From Streptomyces glaucescens (lineage in GTDB: Bacteria > Actinomycetota > Actinomycetes > Streptomycetales > Streptomycetaceae), in NCBI RefSeq assembly GCF_000761215.1, contig NZ_CP009438.1, positions 4,791,501-4,855,500 of the forward strand: a DNA stretch of 64,000 nt. Direction: 5' to 3'. Below the pieces are notes generated by a model. That model worked only from the letters and a program-made list of their open reading frames with translations. It was not told the DNA's origin and did no database searches. A program made the translations under genes and the position numbers. Shown here piece after piece: positions 40,490 to 49,352 of this stretch (position 1 is the first letter of the stretch; every line of letters starts with the position of its first letter).

Positions 40490-41752
40490 ATGGAGAAGCG
40501 TGTGATGACGAACAGTAGGCGGCGCAGGGGCCTGACGGTCGCGTCCGCACTGCTCGGCGGTGTGCTGGTGCTCTCGGCCTGCTCCGGAGGCGAGGAGGCG
40601 TCCGGGACGGAGGGCGACGGCACCTCGCAGGCCAAGGTCGACGAGGCGGCGGCGCAGAAGACCTCCGAGGCCCAGATCAAGATCACGCCCGCGGACGGCT
40701 CGAACAACGCATCCATCAACAACTCGGCCACCGTCACGGTGAGCAAGGGCACGCTCGCCGAGGTCAGGATGACGACCGCGGACGGCACCGCCGTCGCCGG
40801 TGAGATATCGGCGGACAAGACGAGCTGGAAGCCGAGCGCCCAGCTCGAACGCGCCACCACCTACAAGATCGCGGTGACCGCGACGGACGCCGACGGCCGC
40901 GAGGCGCACGAGAACGCGTCCTTCACCACGGTCTCCCCGGACAACAGCTTCATAGGCTCCTTCACTCCGGAGGACGGCTCCACGGTCGGCGTGGGCATGC
41001 CCGTGTCGATCAACTTCGACAAGGCGATCACCAACAAGGCGGCCGTCCAGAAGGGCATCACCGTCTCCTCCACCAGTGGCCAGGAGGTCGCCTGCCACTG
41101 GTTCAACGCCAACCGGATGGACTGCCGCCCGGAGGAGTACTGGCAGGAGGGCTCCAAGGTCACCCTGAAGCTGGCGCTCGACGGCGTCGAGGGCGCCGAG
41201 GGCGTCTACGGCGTCCAGCAGAAGACGGTCTCCTTCACCATCGGCCGCAACCAGGTCTCCGTCGTCGACGCCGAGACCAAGCAGATGCGGGTGATGCAGG
41301 ACGGGAAGGTCATCAAGACCATCCCGATCTCCGCCGGCTCGCCCGACAACAAGACGTACGAGGGCCAGATGGTGATCTCCGAGAAGTTCAAGGAGACCCG
41401 GATGAACGGCGCGACCGTCGGCTTCACCGACGACGACGGCAAGGGCGAGTACGACATCAAGGACGTGCCGCACGCCATGCGCCTGTCCACGTCCGGCACC
41501 TTCATCCACGGCAACTACTGGGGCGCGAAGTCCATCTTCGGCAGCGTGAACACCAGCCACGGCTGCGTGGGCCTGTCCGACACCAAGGGCGCCGACGACC
41601 CGAACACGCCCGGCGCCTGGTTCTTCGACAACTCGATCGTCGGTGACGTCGTCGTCGTGAAGAACACCGGCGACAAGACCATCGCCCCGGACAACGGCCT
41701 CAATGGCTGGAACATGGACTGGGCGCAGTGGAAGGCGGGCTCCGCGATCTGA
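40490..41752 (+). CDS. L,D-transpeptidase lipoprotein (YkuD family)
   Basis: 420-residue exported peptidoglycan enzyme forming 3-3 cross-links. The lipoprotein signal ends in LSAC. Two Ig-like domains (about residues 60-250; TPADGSNNASINNSATVTVS, TPEDGSTVGVGMPVSINFDKAI) precede the YkuD domain. The active site HGNYWGAKS and TSHGCVGLSD supplies the catalytic His and Cys. ATG 40490 has GGGGAA upstream; ATG 40505 is possible. This matches the actinobacterial Ldt architecture (two Ig-like domains + YkuD) and is followed by a strong terminator. Confidence 0.94.
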   Translation: MEKRVMTNSRRRRGLTVASALLGGVLVLSACSGGEEASGTEGDGTSQAKVDEAAAQKTSEAQIKITPADGSNNASINNSATVTVSKGTLAEVRMTTADGTAVAGEISADKTSWKPSAQLERATTYKIAVTATDADGREAHENASFTTVSPDNSFIGSFTPEDGSTVGVGMPVSINFDKAITNKAAVQKGITVSSTSGQEVACHWFNANRMDCRPEEYWQEGSKVTLKLALDGVEGAEGVYGVQQKTVSFTIGRNQVSVVDAETKQMRVMQDGKVIKTIPISAGSPDNKTYEGQMVISEKFKETRMNGATVGFTDDDGKGEYDIKDVPHAMRLSTSGTFIHGNYWGAKSIFGSVNTSHGCVGLSDTKGADDPNTPGAWFFDNSIVGDVVVVKNTGDKTIAPDNGLNGWNMDWAQWKAGSAI

Positions 41753-41777
41753 CCTGACGCGGACTCAGCTCACCGAG

Positions 41778-41810
41778 GAATGCCGCTTCCCCGCCGGGGA
41801 GGCGGCATTC
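41778..41810. terminator. Hairpin terminator after the L,D-transpeptidase gene
   Basis: 15-bp arms (41778-41792 and 41796-41810) with a single G-U wobble and a 3-bp loop. Confidence 0.85.
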
Positions 41811-41994
41811 GCGTGTCCCCCGCCATAGCGCGCGAACCTCTTCTATAGCGAACTCGTGACACAAACCTCTCTTGAGGCGGCAGATCGCCCCCCGGCATAC
41901 TTCCTGTTCCGGGGGGCGTACGAGCATGTGTGCGGGACCACCCCCGGCCGGGTGAACGGGGAATTCGCCCGGTACCTCAACTCCAGGGGGAGTT

Positions 41995-44900
41995 TTGCGC
42001 AGACAAGCGAAGCGAGCGGGCGCCGCCGCGGTAGCCACCGCGGCCGCCGTGGCCCTCGCCGCGGGACTGACCACCCCGGCGTCGGCGAAGGCCGGGCAAC
42101 CCGCTCACAGCAGCGCCGAACTGACGTCCCAGCACCACATCACCCTGATCACCGGTGACCGGGTCACGGTGGACGCCAAGGGACGCGTCGTCGGCGTACA
42201 GCCGGCGAAGGGGCGCGAGCACATACCCGTACAGATCCGCAAGGCCGGCGGGCACACGCTCGTCATACCCGCCGACGCGGCCCGCCTGGTCGCCACCGGC
42301 AAGCTCGACCAGCGGCTGTTCGACGTCACCGAGCTGAACAAGTCCGCCACCCGCAAGTCCCAGAAGCAGGGCCTGAAGGTCATCGTCGGCTACCGGGGCA
42401 CCGCGGGCGCCGCGAAGGGCGACGTCCGCGACGCGGGCACCCTCCGCCACAGCCTGAAGGCCCTGAACGCGGACGCCGTGCAGACCCCGTACGCGGACAC
42501 GCAGGAGCTGTGGCACGCCGTCACCGACGGCGACCGCACCGCCTCCGGCATCGCGCACGTCTGGCTCGACGGAGTGCGCCGCGTCAACCTCGACAAGTCC
42601 GTCGCGCAGATCGGCGCCCCCAAGGCGTGGGCGGCCGGCTACGACGGCAAGGGCGTGAAGATCGCCGTCCTGGACACCGGTGTGGACGCCACCCACGCCG
42701 ACCTCAAGGACCAGGTGGTCGCGTCCAAGAACTTCACCAAGGCCGCCGACGCCGGCGACAAGTTCGGCCACGGCACCCACGTCGCCTCGATCGCGGCCGG
42801 CACCGGCGCGAAGTCCGGCGGCAAGTACAAGGGCGTCGCGCCCGGCGCCGACATCCTCAACGGCAAGGTCCTCGACGACTCCGGCTTCGGCGACGACTCC
42901 GGCATCCTCGCCGGCATGGAGTGGGCGGCCGAACAGGGCGCCGACGTCATCAACATGAGCCTCGGCGGCCCGGACGGCCCGGAGATCGACCCGCTGGAGG
43001 CGGCGGTCAACAAGCTGTCCGCCGACAAGGGCGTGCTGTTCGCGATCGCCGCGGGCAACTCCGGCCCCGAGTCGGTCGGCTCGCCCGGCACCGCGGACGC
43101 CGCCATCACCGTCGGCGCCGTCGACGACAAGGACGAGCTGGCGGGCTTCTCCAGCACCGGCCCGCGCCTCGGCGACGGCGCCATCAAGCCCGACGTGACC
43201 GCGCCCGGCGTGGACATCACCGCCGCCTCGGCCAAGGGCAGCGTCATCGCGCAGGAGGTCGGCGAGAAGCCGGCCGGCTACCTCACCATCTCCGGCACGT
43301 CGATGGCCACCCCGCACGTCGCGGGCGCCGCCGCGATCCTCAAGCAGCAGCACCCGGACTGGACCGGCGCCCGCATCAAGGCCGCGCTGACCGCGTCCAC
43401 CAAGGGCGGCGCGTACACGCCGTTCGAGCAGGGCTCGGGCCGGATCCAGGTCGACAAGGCGATCAAGCAGACCGTCGTCGCCGAGCCGGTGTCGGTGAGC
43501 TTCGGTGTGCAGCAGTGGCCGCACACCGACGACAAGCCGGTCACCAAGCAGCTCACCTACCGCAACCTCGGCACGCAGGACGTCACCCTGGCCCTGTCCG
43601 CCAAGACCGCCAACCCCAAGGGACAGGCGGCCCCGGCCGGGTTCTTCAAGCTGGCCGCCACCAAGGTCACGGTGCCGGCCGGCGGCACGGCCTCCGTCGA
43701 CTTCACCGTCAACACCAAGCTGGGCGGCACCCTCGACGGCGCCTACTCCGCGTACGTCACGGCGACGGGCGGCGGCCAGACCGTGCGCACCGCGGCGGCC
43801 GTGCAGCGCGAGGTGGAGTCGTACGACGTCACCCTGAAGGTGCTGGACCGCGCCGGACAGCCGGCGAAGAACTACAACGCCGGCCTGGACGGCCTCACCG
43901 GCCTGGGCAAGGACAAGTGGTACTCGCCCTACGACCCGGACGGCACCGTCACCGCCCGCGTCCCCAAGGGCACCTACATCCTCAACGCCGGCATCTTCGT
44001 GGGCACGGACCCCGAGAAGTACGAGGGCGCCGACTGGCTCGCCCAGCCCAAGCTGAGCGTCACCCGCAACACCACGATCACGCTGGACGCGCGCAAGGCG
44101 AAGCCGGTGAACATCACCGTGCCGGACGCCGCAGCCAAGCCCGCCTACCTCTCGGCCGACTTCACCGTCGAGGCCGACGACAGCGTCTTCGTCTACGGCT
44201 GGGGCCTGGAGTCGTTCGCGAACTTCCGCACCGCCCACCTCGGCCCGCAGGTCACCGACGGCTCGCTGTCCCAGCAGTGGGAGGGCCACTGGACCAAGGG
44301 CGCCAACGAGCAGTACGACACCAGCATCGGCGCCAAGGTGAAGCAGCTCGCCACCGGCTACACCAAGCACTACAAGCCCGGTGACCTGGCCCGCGTGAAG
44401 GTCGCCATGGGCGCCCAGGCCGCGGGCAAGAAGGGCGCGGTCTCCGCCATCGGCTGGCTGCCCGGCAGCTACGGCGCCTCCTCCATCGCCATCCCGCAGA
44501 ACCTCCCCGGCACCCGCATCCTCAACCTGTCCACGCAGGGCGGCATCCGGTGGGACCTGGAGTTCGAGCAGTACGGCGGGGTGGACGCGGAGGGCTGGCC
44601 GCTCACCGAGTCGTACTACTCGTTCGGCTCCGGACTGGCCCTCAAGGCCGGCCAGACCTACTCCCGGACGGTCCAGAAGCCCGTCTTCGGCCCGACCCTC
44701 AACAGCGAGTTCGGCCTCTGGCGGGACGGCAACGAGATCTACGGCTACCTGCCGCTGTTCGCCGACTCGTCGAGGAACCCCGGCTCGACCGTGTTCACCT
44801 CGGTGGCCACCACCCTCTACCGCAACGGCACCAAGGTCGGCACCAACGACGACCCGCTGTTCGGCGAGAAGGCCTTCAAGGTCCCGTCCGGTGACGCCGC

Positions 44901-45312
44901 GTACAAGCTGACCACCTCGGTCAAGCGGAGCAGCAAGGTCACCGCCTCCTCCACCCGGATCGACGCGAGCTGGACCTTCCGCTCCAAGAAGCCCGCCGGC
45001 TCGGCCAAGCTCCCGGCCTCCACCGCCCGCTTCAACGCCGTCACCGGCCTGGACGGCAAGGTCACCGCGGGCAGGACCGCCACCTTCCCGGTCACCGTCG
45101 AGGGCGCGGCCAAGGGCAGCAACCTCAAGTCGCTGCACGTCTACGCCTCGTACGACTACGGCCAGACCTGGAAGAAGCTCACGGTCACCAACGGCAAGGT
45201 CACCGTGAAGAACCCGGCGAAGGGGAAGGCCATCTCCTTCCACGCCAAGATCACGGACAAGAAGGGCAACAAGTCCACGATCTCGATCTACAACGCCTAC
45301 TACGGCAAGTAG
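41995..45312 (+). CDS. Large secreted subtilisin-like serine protease (S8)
   Basis: 1105-residue exported protease. A twin-basic N-terminus (RRQAKRAG) and Ala-rich signal peptide are followed by a propeptide (~residues 40-200). The S8 catalytic domain has IAVLDTGVDATHADL (Asp), FGHGTHVASIAAG (His), GNSGP oxyanion Asn, and SGTSMATPHVAGAAAI (Ser). About 600 C-terminal residues form beta-rich domains with Lys-rich ends. The start is an unusual TTG at 41995, supported by AGGGGGAG just upstream and the signal peptide beginning there. Extracellular protein degradation is the likely role. Confidence 0.93.
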   Translation: MRRQAKRAGAAAVATAAAVALAAGLTTPASAKAGQPAHSSAELTSQHHITLITGDRVTVDAKGRVVGVQPAKGREHIPVQIRKAGGHTLVIPADAARLVATGKLDQRLFDVTELNKSATRKSQKQGLKVIVGYRGTAGAAKGDVRDAGTLRHSLKALNADAVQTPYADTQELWHAVTDGDRTASGIAHVWLDGVRRVNLDKSVAQIGAPKAWAAGYDGKGVKIAVLDTGVDATHADLKDQVVASKNFTKAADAGDKFGHGTHVASIAAGTGAKSGGKYKGVAPGADILNGKVLDDSGFGDDSGILAGMEWAAEQGADVINMSLGGPDGPEIDPLEAAVNKLSADKGVLFAIAAGNSGPESVGSPGTADAAITVGAVDDKDELAGFSSTGPRLGDGAIKPDVTAPGVDITAASAKGSVIAQEVGEKPAGYLTISGTSMATPHVAGAAAILKQQHPDWTGARIKAALTASTKGGAYTPFEQGSGRIQVDKAIKQTVVAEPVSVSFGVQQWPHTDDKPVTKQLTYRNLGTQDVTLALSAKTANPKGQAAPAGFFKLAATKVTVPAGGTASVDFTVNTKLGGTLDGAYSAYVTATGGGQTVRTAAAVQREVESYDVTLKVLDRAGQPAKNYNAGLDGLTGLGKDKWYSPYDPDGTVTARVPKGTYILNAGIFVGTDPEKYEGADWLAQPKLSVTRNTTITLDARKAKPVNITVPDAAAKPAYLSADFTVEADDSVFVYGWGLESFANFRTAHLGPQVTDGSLSQQWEGHWTKGANEQYDTSIGAKVKQLATGYTKHYKPGDLARVKVAMGAQAAGKKGAVSAIGWLPGSYGASSIAIPQNLPGTRILNLSTQGGIRWDLEFEQYGGVDAEGWPLTESYYSFGSGLALKAGQTYSRTVQKPVFGPTLNSEFGLWRDGNEIYGYLPLFADSSRNPGSTVFTSVATTLYRNGTKVGTNDDPLFGEKAFKVPSGDAAYKLTTSVKRSSKVTASSTRIDASWTFRSKKPAGSAKLPASTARFNAVTGLDGKVTAGRTATFPVTVEGAAKGSNLKSLHVYASYDYGQTWKKLTVTNGKVTVKNPAKGKAISFHAKITDKKGNKSTISIYNAYYGK

Positions 45313-45334
45313 CAGGCAGCCGGACCGCCCAGGG

Positions 45335-45365
45335 CCTCGGCGCCGTCACACCGACGGTGCCGAGG
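45335..45365. terminator. Bidirectional hairpin overlapping the end of the XRE gene
   Basis: 13-bp arms (45335-45347 and 45353-45365) with one C/T wobble and a 5-bp loop, between the convergent subtilase and XRE regulator genes. It overlaps the last codons of the latter. Confidence 0.7.
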
Positions 45366-46260
45366 TCCTCGCGTCCGCCCCCCAGCTCGCCAGCAGGCGC
45401 AGCGCCTCCGCCGACGGCGAGCCCGGCTCGGCGTGATACGTCACCAGCGACTGCTCCCCGTCCGCGGGCAGCCGGAACGTCTCGAAGGACAGCGTCAGCT
45501 CGCCGACCAGCGGATGCCGCAGCAGCTTCACGCCGTACGCCTTCTCCTTCACATCGTGCCGCGCCCACAGCCGCCGGAAGTCCTCGCTCTTCACGGACAG
45601 CTCGCCGACCAGCGCCGACAGCCGCGGATCGTCCGGATGACACCCCGCGTCCAGCCGCAGGTAGCCGACCACGTCCGACGCCTTCTGCTCCCAGTGCGTG
45701 AACAGGTCCCGGTAGTCCGGACGCAGGAACACCAGCCGCGCCCAGTTCCGCTCCCGCTCCGGCAGCTTCGACCAGTCACCGAACAGCGCCGCCGCCATCC
45801 GGTTCCACGCCAGGACGTCCGAACGCCGGCCCACGACGTACGCCGGCACCCCGTCCAGCGTGTCCAGCAGCTGCCGCAGCGCCCCGCGCACCTGCTGGGT
45901 GCGGCACGCCGCCCGCTTCCTGTGCTGCTTCGGCTTCGCCAGATGCGTCAGATGGGCGTGCTCCGCGTCACTCAGCCGCAGCGCCCGGGCGATCGCGTCC
46001 AGCACCTCCGCCGAGACGTTGTTCCCGTTGCCCTGTTCAAGCCGGGTGTAGTACGCCACCGAGACCCCGGCGAGCTGAGCCAGCTCCTCGCGCCGCAGCC
46101 CCGGCACCCTGCGGTGCCGCCCGAAGTCGGGCAGGCCCACGTCCTCCGGCTTCAGCCGGGCCCGCCGGGTGCGCAGGAACTCGCTCAGCTCCGCCCGCCG
46201 GTCCAGACCGGCCCCCCGGTCCTCGGCGGGCTCGGGCACGGCGTCGAGCTGTTCGTCCAT
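45346..46260 (-). CDS. XRE-family regulator with MmyB-like ligand-binding domain
   Basis: 304-residue transcription factor. The N-terminal helix-turn-helix (about residues 20-85) has VPGLRREELAQLAGVSVAYYTRLEQG. The C-terminal MmyB-like domain (about 110-290) is PAS-like and in this family binds fatty-acid-type ligands; its DVLAWNRMAAALFGDWSKLP segment is typical. Such regulators usually control a divergent oxidoreductase gene, and here an alcohol dehydrogenase lies divergently 180 bp away. ATG 46260 is preferred over GTG 46275. The 3' end overlaps a hairpin. Confidence 0.9.
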   Translation of the reverse strand: MDEQLDAVPEPAEDRGAGLDRRAELSEFLRTRRARLKPEDVGLPDFGRHRRVPGLRREELAQLAGVSVAYYTRLEQGNGNNVSAEVLDAIARALRLSDAEHAHLTHLAKPKQHRKRAACRTQQVRGALRQLLDTLDGVPAYVVGRRSDVLAWNRMAAALFGDWSKLPERERNWARLVFLRPDYRDLFTHWEQKASDVVGYLRLDAGCHPDDPRLSALVGELSVKSEDFRRLWARHDVKEKAYGVKLLRHPLVGELTLSFETFRLPADGEQSLVTYHAEPGSPSAEALRLLASWGADARTSAPSV

Positions 46261-46439
46261 ACGTCCAGTATTCACGGTCGTACGACGACGAGCCTGACCC
46301 CGCCAGTGGTACGCACGGCGGACGTACGCAAAAGCGTGGTCTGGGTGACCGCCGCGATCTCGGGGAGGCTCGACGGCGTGCCCGGACGGAAGACAGAAGG
46401 CAGCCGGGCACGAGACCCCCCGCTAGGAGACCCCTCGGC

Positions 46440-47480
46440 ATGACCACTGTCGCCGCATACGCCGCCCCCTCCGCCAAGGCGCCGCTGGAGCGCACCACCA
46501 TCGAGCGGCGGGAACCCGGCGAGTTCGACGTCCTGATCGACATCAAGTTCGCCGGCATCTGCCACTCCGACATCCACCAGGCCCGCGAAGGCTGGGGCGA
46601 GGCGATCTTCCCGATGGTGCCCGGCCACGAGATCGCCGGAGTCGTCGCCGCGGTCGGCTCCGGCGTCACCAGGTTCGCCGTCGGCGACCGGGTGGGCGTC
46701 GGCTGCATGGTCGACTCCTGCCGCGAGTGCGAGAACTGCAAGGCCGGCCAGGAGCAGTACTGCATCAAGGGCAACGTCCCCACCTACAACGGCATCGGCA
46801 CGGACGGCCGGCCCACCTACGGCGGCTACGCGCAGACCGTCGTCGTCGACGAGAACTACGTCGTCCGCATCCCCGACGCCCTGCCCCTGGACGTCGCCGC
46901 GCCGCTGCTGTGCGCGGGCATCACCCTCTACTCCCCGCTCAAGCGCTTCGGCGCCGGCCCCGGCAAGAAGGTCGCCGTCGTCGGTCTCGGCGGCCTCGGC
47001 CACATGGGCGTGAAGATCGCGCACGCGCTCGGCGCCGAGGTGACGGTGCTGTCGCAGTCGCTGCGCAAGAAGGACGACGGCCTCAAGCTGGGCGCCGACC
47101 ACTACTACGCCACCAGCGACCCGAAGACCTTCGAGGAGCTCGCGGGCACGTTCGACCTGATCGTCTCCACCGTCTCCGCCCCGCTCGACTTCGGCGCGTA
47201 CCTCTCGCTGCTGAAGACCGAGGGCACCCTGGCGAACGTGGGCGCCCCCGAGGAGCCGATCTCCCTGAACCTGTTCTCGCTGATCGGCGGCGGCAAGACG
47301 CTGGCCGGCTCGATGATCGGCGGCATCGCCGAGACCCAGGAGATGCTGGACTTCTGCGCCGAGCACGGTCTGGGCGCCCAGATCGAGGTGATCCGCGCGG
47401 ACCAGATCAACGAGGCCTACGAGCGGGTCCTCGCCAGCGACGTCCGCTACCGCTTCGTGATCGACACGGCGACGATCTGA
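46440..47480 (+). CDS. Zinc-dependent NAD(P) alcohol dehydrogenase (cinnamyl/YahK type)
   Basis: 346-residue medium-chain dehydrogenase. Catalytic zinc ligands Cys in GICHSDIHQ, the zinc GHE motif in VPGHEIAGVV, the structural-zinc four-Cys cluster CRECENCKAGQEQYC, and the Rossmann motif VAVVGLGGLGHMGVK are all present. The family (YahK/AdhC, cinnamyl-alcohol-dehydrogenase-like) reduces diverse aldehydes, often with NADPH. ATG 46440. The divergent MmyB-type regulator is the likely controller, so the enzyme may detoxify an aldehyde sensed by it. Confidence 0.93.
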   Translation: MTTVAAYAAPSAKAPLERTTIERREPGEFDVLIDIKFAGICHSDIHQAREGWGEAIFPMVPGHEIAGVVAAVGSGVTRFAVGDRVGVGCMVDSCRECENCKAGQEQYCIKGNVPTYNGIGTDGRPTYGGYAQTVVVDENYVVRIPDALPLDVAAPLLCAGITLYSPLKRFGAGPGKKVAVVGLGGLGHMGVKIAHALGAEVTVLSQSLRKKDDGLKLGADHYYATSDPKTFEELAGTFDLIVSTVSAPLDFGAYLSLLKTEGTLANVGAPEEPISLNLFSLIGGGKTLAGSMIGGIAETQEMLDFCAEHGLGAQIEVIRADQINEAYERVLASDVRYRFVIDTATI

Positions 47481-47583
47481 CGTCCCCCGGCGCACCGGAG
47501 GCCGCCGGCCTCCGGTGCGCCCCGGCGTGCGCCCGGCGGCCCGAGGACCGGAACCGGGACCGCCGGGTGGGGCCTAGCTATAG

Positions 47584-47670
47584 AGGGCCTGTCGTTTGGA
47601 TCACCCCGGCGTCGCGGGTCGGTCGAGAGGCTCCGGACCTCAAGCCGGGCTGATCCGAACGAAAGGCCCT
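47584..47670. mobile_element. MITE-like element, 87 bp, with 27-bp terminal inverted repeats
   Basis: The left end begins AGGGCCTGTCGTTTGGATCA and the right end (reverse complement) begins AGGGCCTTTCGTTCGGATCA. Over 27 bp the two ends match at 24 positions, enclosing only 33 bp with no gene. Size and structure fit a non-autonomous transposon. The right end abuts the 3' end of the I36/FG-GAP gene and supplies two bases of its TAG stop. A clear target duplication is not visible, but CTAG occurs next to both ends. A terminator-like RNA hairpin is an alternative reading. Confidence 0.65.
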
Positions 47671-48889
47671 AGCCGACGCCGTTGAGGCCCCACCACTCGC
47701 CGTCGGTGCGCTCGCCCGCGGCCAGCGTGCCGGTGTCCCGGCCCCGGTAGGTGACCAGCCAGCCCAGGTGGCCCGGGTAACCGTCGATGACGTACCTGTC
47801 GTTGGTCACCGTGGCGAGGTCGGGACGCCCGTCCCCGGAGAAGTCACCGACCGAGATGAAGTTGGCCATGGCGTTCCAGCCACCGGAGCCGACCGGCTTG
47901 CGGGCGCCGAGCTTGCCGGCCGTGGTGCCCGGGTAGAGCCACAGCTTGCCGGTGGCGGCCTCGCGGGCGTACAGGTCGGCACGGCCGTTGCCGTTCACGT
48001 CGCCGATGCCCACGAGGGCGTTCATGGCGTTCCAGCCGCCGGAGCCGATCAGCTTGCGGGCGCCGAGCCTGCCCGTCGTGGTGCCCGGGTACAGCCACAG
48101 CTTCCCCGTCGCCTTCTCGACCGCCAGCAGGTCGGAACGGGCGTCGCCGGTCAGGTCGCCGAAGGCGGTGATCTTGGTCATGCCGTTCCAGCCGCCCGAG
48201 CCGAGCAGCCGGCGGCTGCCGAGGGAGCCGGTGCCGGTGCCGGGGTACAGCCACAGCTTGCCGGTGGCGGCCTCCCGGGCGATCAGGTCCTCACGGCCGT
48301 CGCGGCTGAAGTCGCCGTGCCGGGTGAGGGTGTTCATGCCGTTGAAGCCGCTGCCGACGAGCCGGCCCGTGCCGTTGCCCGGGGTGAACCACAGCCGCCC
48401 CACGTCGTCCCGGACCAGGACGTCCGCCCTGCGGTCCCCGTTCATGTCGCCGAACCCCTGCGCCTTCGGAGAGGTCTGCGCGTACCAGCGGGGGTAGGCC
48501 TTCTGGCTGCACTCGCGCTCGGTGCGGACGAACTTGACCGAGCTGGTGGTCGCGGTCGGCGACGAGGTGAGTTCCCCCGGCGAGTTCGGGTCCTGGGGGA
48601 AGTAGCCGCCCCAGGGCGACCAGTCCTTGTCCTCGTAGATGCAGGCGATCACCTTCGTACGGTTGACGTACGAGCGGATCCTGTCGTCCCAGCCGCCCAG
48701 GTCCGCGACGCTCTTGCTCGTCTTCCACATCGAGCCGGTGGCGCCCTCCCCCGACCACCCGCAGAAGTAACCCGCGGGGCAGTCGTACGAGTCGGCCGCC
48801 GCCGGCGCCGCACTCACGGCGCCGAGCCCGGTACCGGCCAGCACGAGACCGACGAGTGTCGCCGTGCCCCGGGTCAAACGATTCCGCAT
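47669..48889 (-). CDS. Secreted protein: peptidase inhibitor I36-like domain plus FG-GAP/VCBS repeats
   Basis: 406-residue exported protein. The signal peptide (LTRGTATLVGLVLAGTGLGA...APAAA) is followed by an I36-like domain (YDCPAGYFCGWSGEGATGS; ~100 residues with paired Cys). Four to five FG-GAP/VCBS repeats follow, each with a Ca-binding-like DxNxDxxxDL loop (DMNGDRRADVL, DVNGNGRADLY, DFSGDGRPDLA) and three near-identical TGKLWLYPGT segments, forming a beta-propeller. ATG 48889 gives the signal peptide. The stop codon TAG is formed by the MITE-like element junction, so the original C-terminus may have differed. Confidence 0.85.
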   Translation of the reverse strand: MRNRLTRGTATLVGLVLAGTGLGAVSAAPAAADSYDCPAGYFCGWSGEGATGSMWKTSKSVADLGGWDDRIRSYVNRTKVIACIYEDKDWSPWGGYFPQDPNSPGELTSSPTATTSSVKFVRTERECSQKAYPRWYAQTSPKAQGFGDMNGDRRADVLVRDDVGRLWFTPGNGTGRLVGSGFNGMNTLTRHGDFSRDGREDLIAREAATGKLWLYPGTGTGSLGSRRLLGSGGWNGMTKITAFGDLTGDARSDLLAVEKATGKLWLYPGTTTGRLGARKLIGSGGWNAMNALVGIGDVNGNGRADLYAREAATGKLWLYPGTTAGKLGARKPVGSGGWNAMANFISVGDFSGDGRPDLATVTNDRYVIDGYPGHLGWLVTYRGRDTGTLAAGERTDGEWWGLNGVG

Positions 48890-49322
48890 ACGCTGCGTTC
48901 CCCTCCCATGTCCTGCGCGCCCGAAAACCCCTGCCCCGCAGAACTCCGGGCTCCCCGGGCGGTCATGGCAGGTGCTCGGCGGCTGTCCGACGCAAGCCAG
49001 GTGATCGTAGAGCACGGGAGCGCCCACCGCGCCGCCGCGGTCCGCCCGGCGCGGGCGAGGAGACGGGCGAAGCGGGGCCAAGGAAGCGGGGACACGTCCG
49101 ACCGTGCGTCACCGCCGCTGCGGACACGTCGTCGAGGCCGGCGACGGTGACGTCGAGCATGTCCAGTGCGCGCGGCGGGGCCGCGGGGTCCCGGCGCGGA
49201 TCCGGGGCGGGGCGGCCGGCCGCGGCCGGGTAGGCCCGGGTGGCGTCGCATCCGAGCGGGCGGCACACCGCAGGGCGGTGTGCCGCGGGGCGAGCGGCGA
49301 CTGCCGGTCACGCATCCCGCGT
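48890..49322. other. Region without a supported gene
   Basis: About 430 bp upstream of the I36/FG-GAP gene and downstream of msrA. Several short open frames occur on both strands, but none has a recognisable domain, a ribosome binding site or a consistent Streptomyces codon pattern. It presumably carries the promoter of the secreted protein gene. Confidence 0.5.
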
Positions 49323-49346
49323 CGCGTGGGTCCCCAAGCCCACGCG
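49323..49346. terminator. Hairpin terminator after msrA
   Basis: 8-bp arms CGCGTGGG (49323-49330) and CCCACGCG (49339-49346), 8-bp loop, a few bases beyond the msrA stop. Confidence 0.65.
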
Positions 49347-49352
49347 GCGCCG

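Noticed and set aside
41977..45243. An uninterrupted ~1,088-codon frame on the minus strand opposite the subtilase, and similar very long antisense frames opposite accA2 and other genes
   Set aside because: High GC3 removes stop codons from the antisense frame. The translations are Arg/Gly/Val/Asp-rich without domains, while the sense proteins have clear catalytic motifs.
47584..47670. Simple rho-independent terminator
   Set aside because: The inverted repeats are long and separated by 33 bp, and the end sequence resembles a mobile-element terminus. A terminator role may exist secondarily but does not explain the structure.
48963..49268. Possible ~101-residue minus-strand gene
   Set aside because: No domain, no ribosome binding site, Arg/Pro/Ala-rich composition typical of out-of-frame translation, and it lies in a region with no consistent codon bias.
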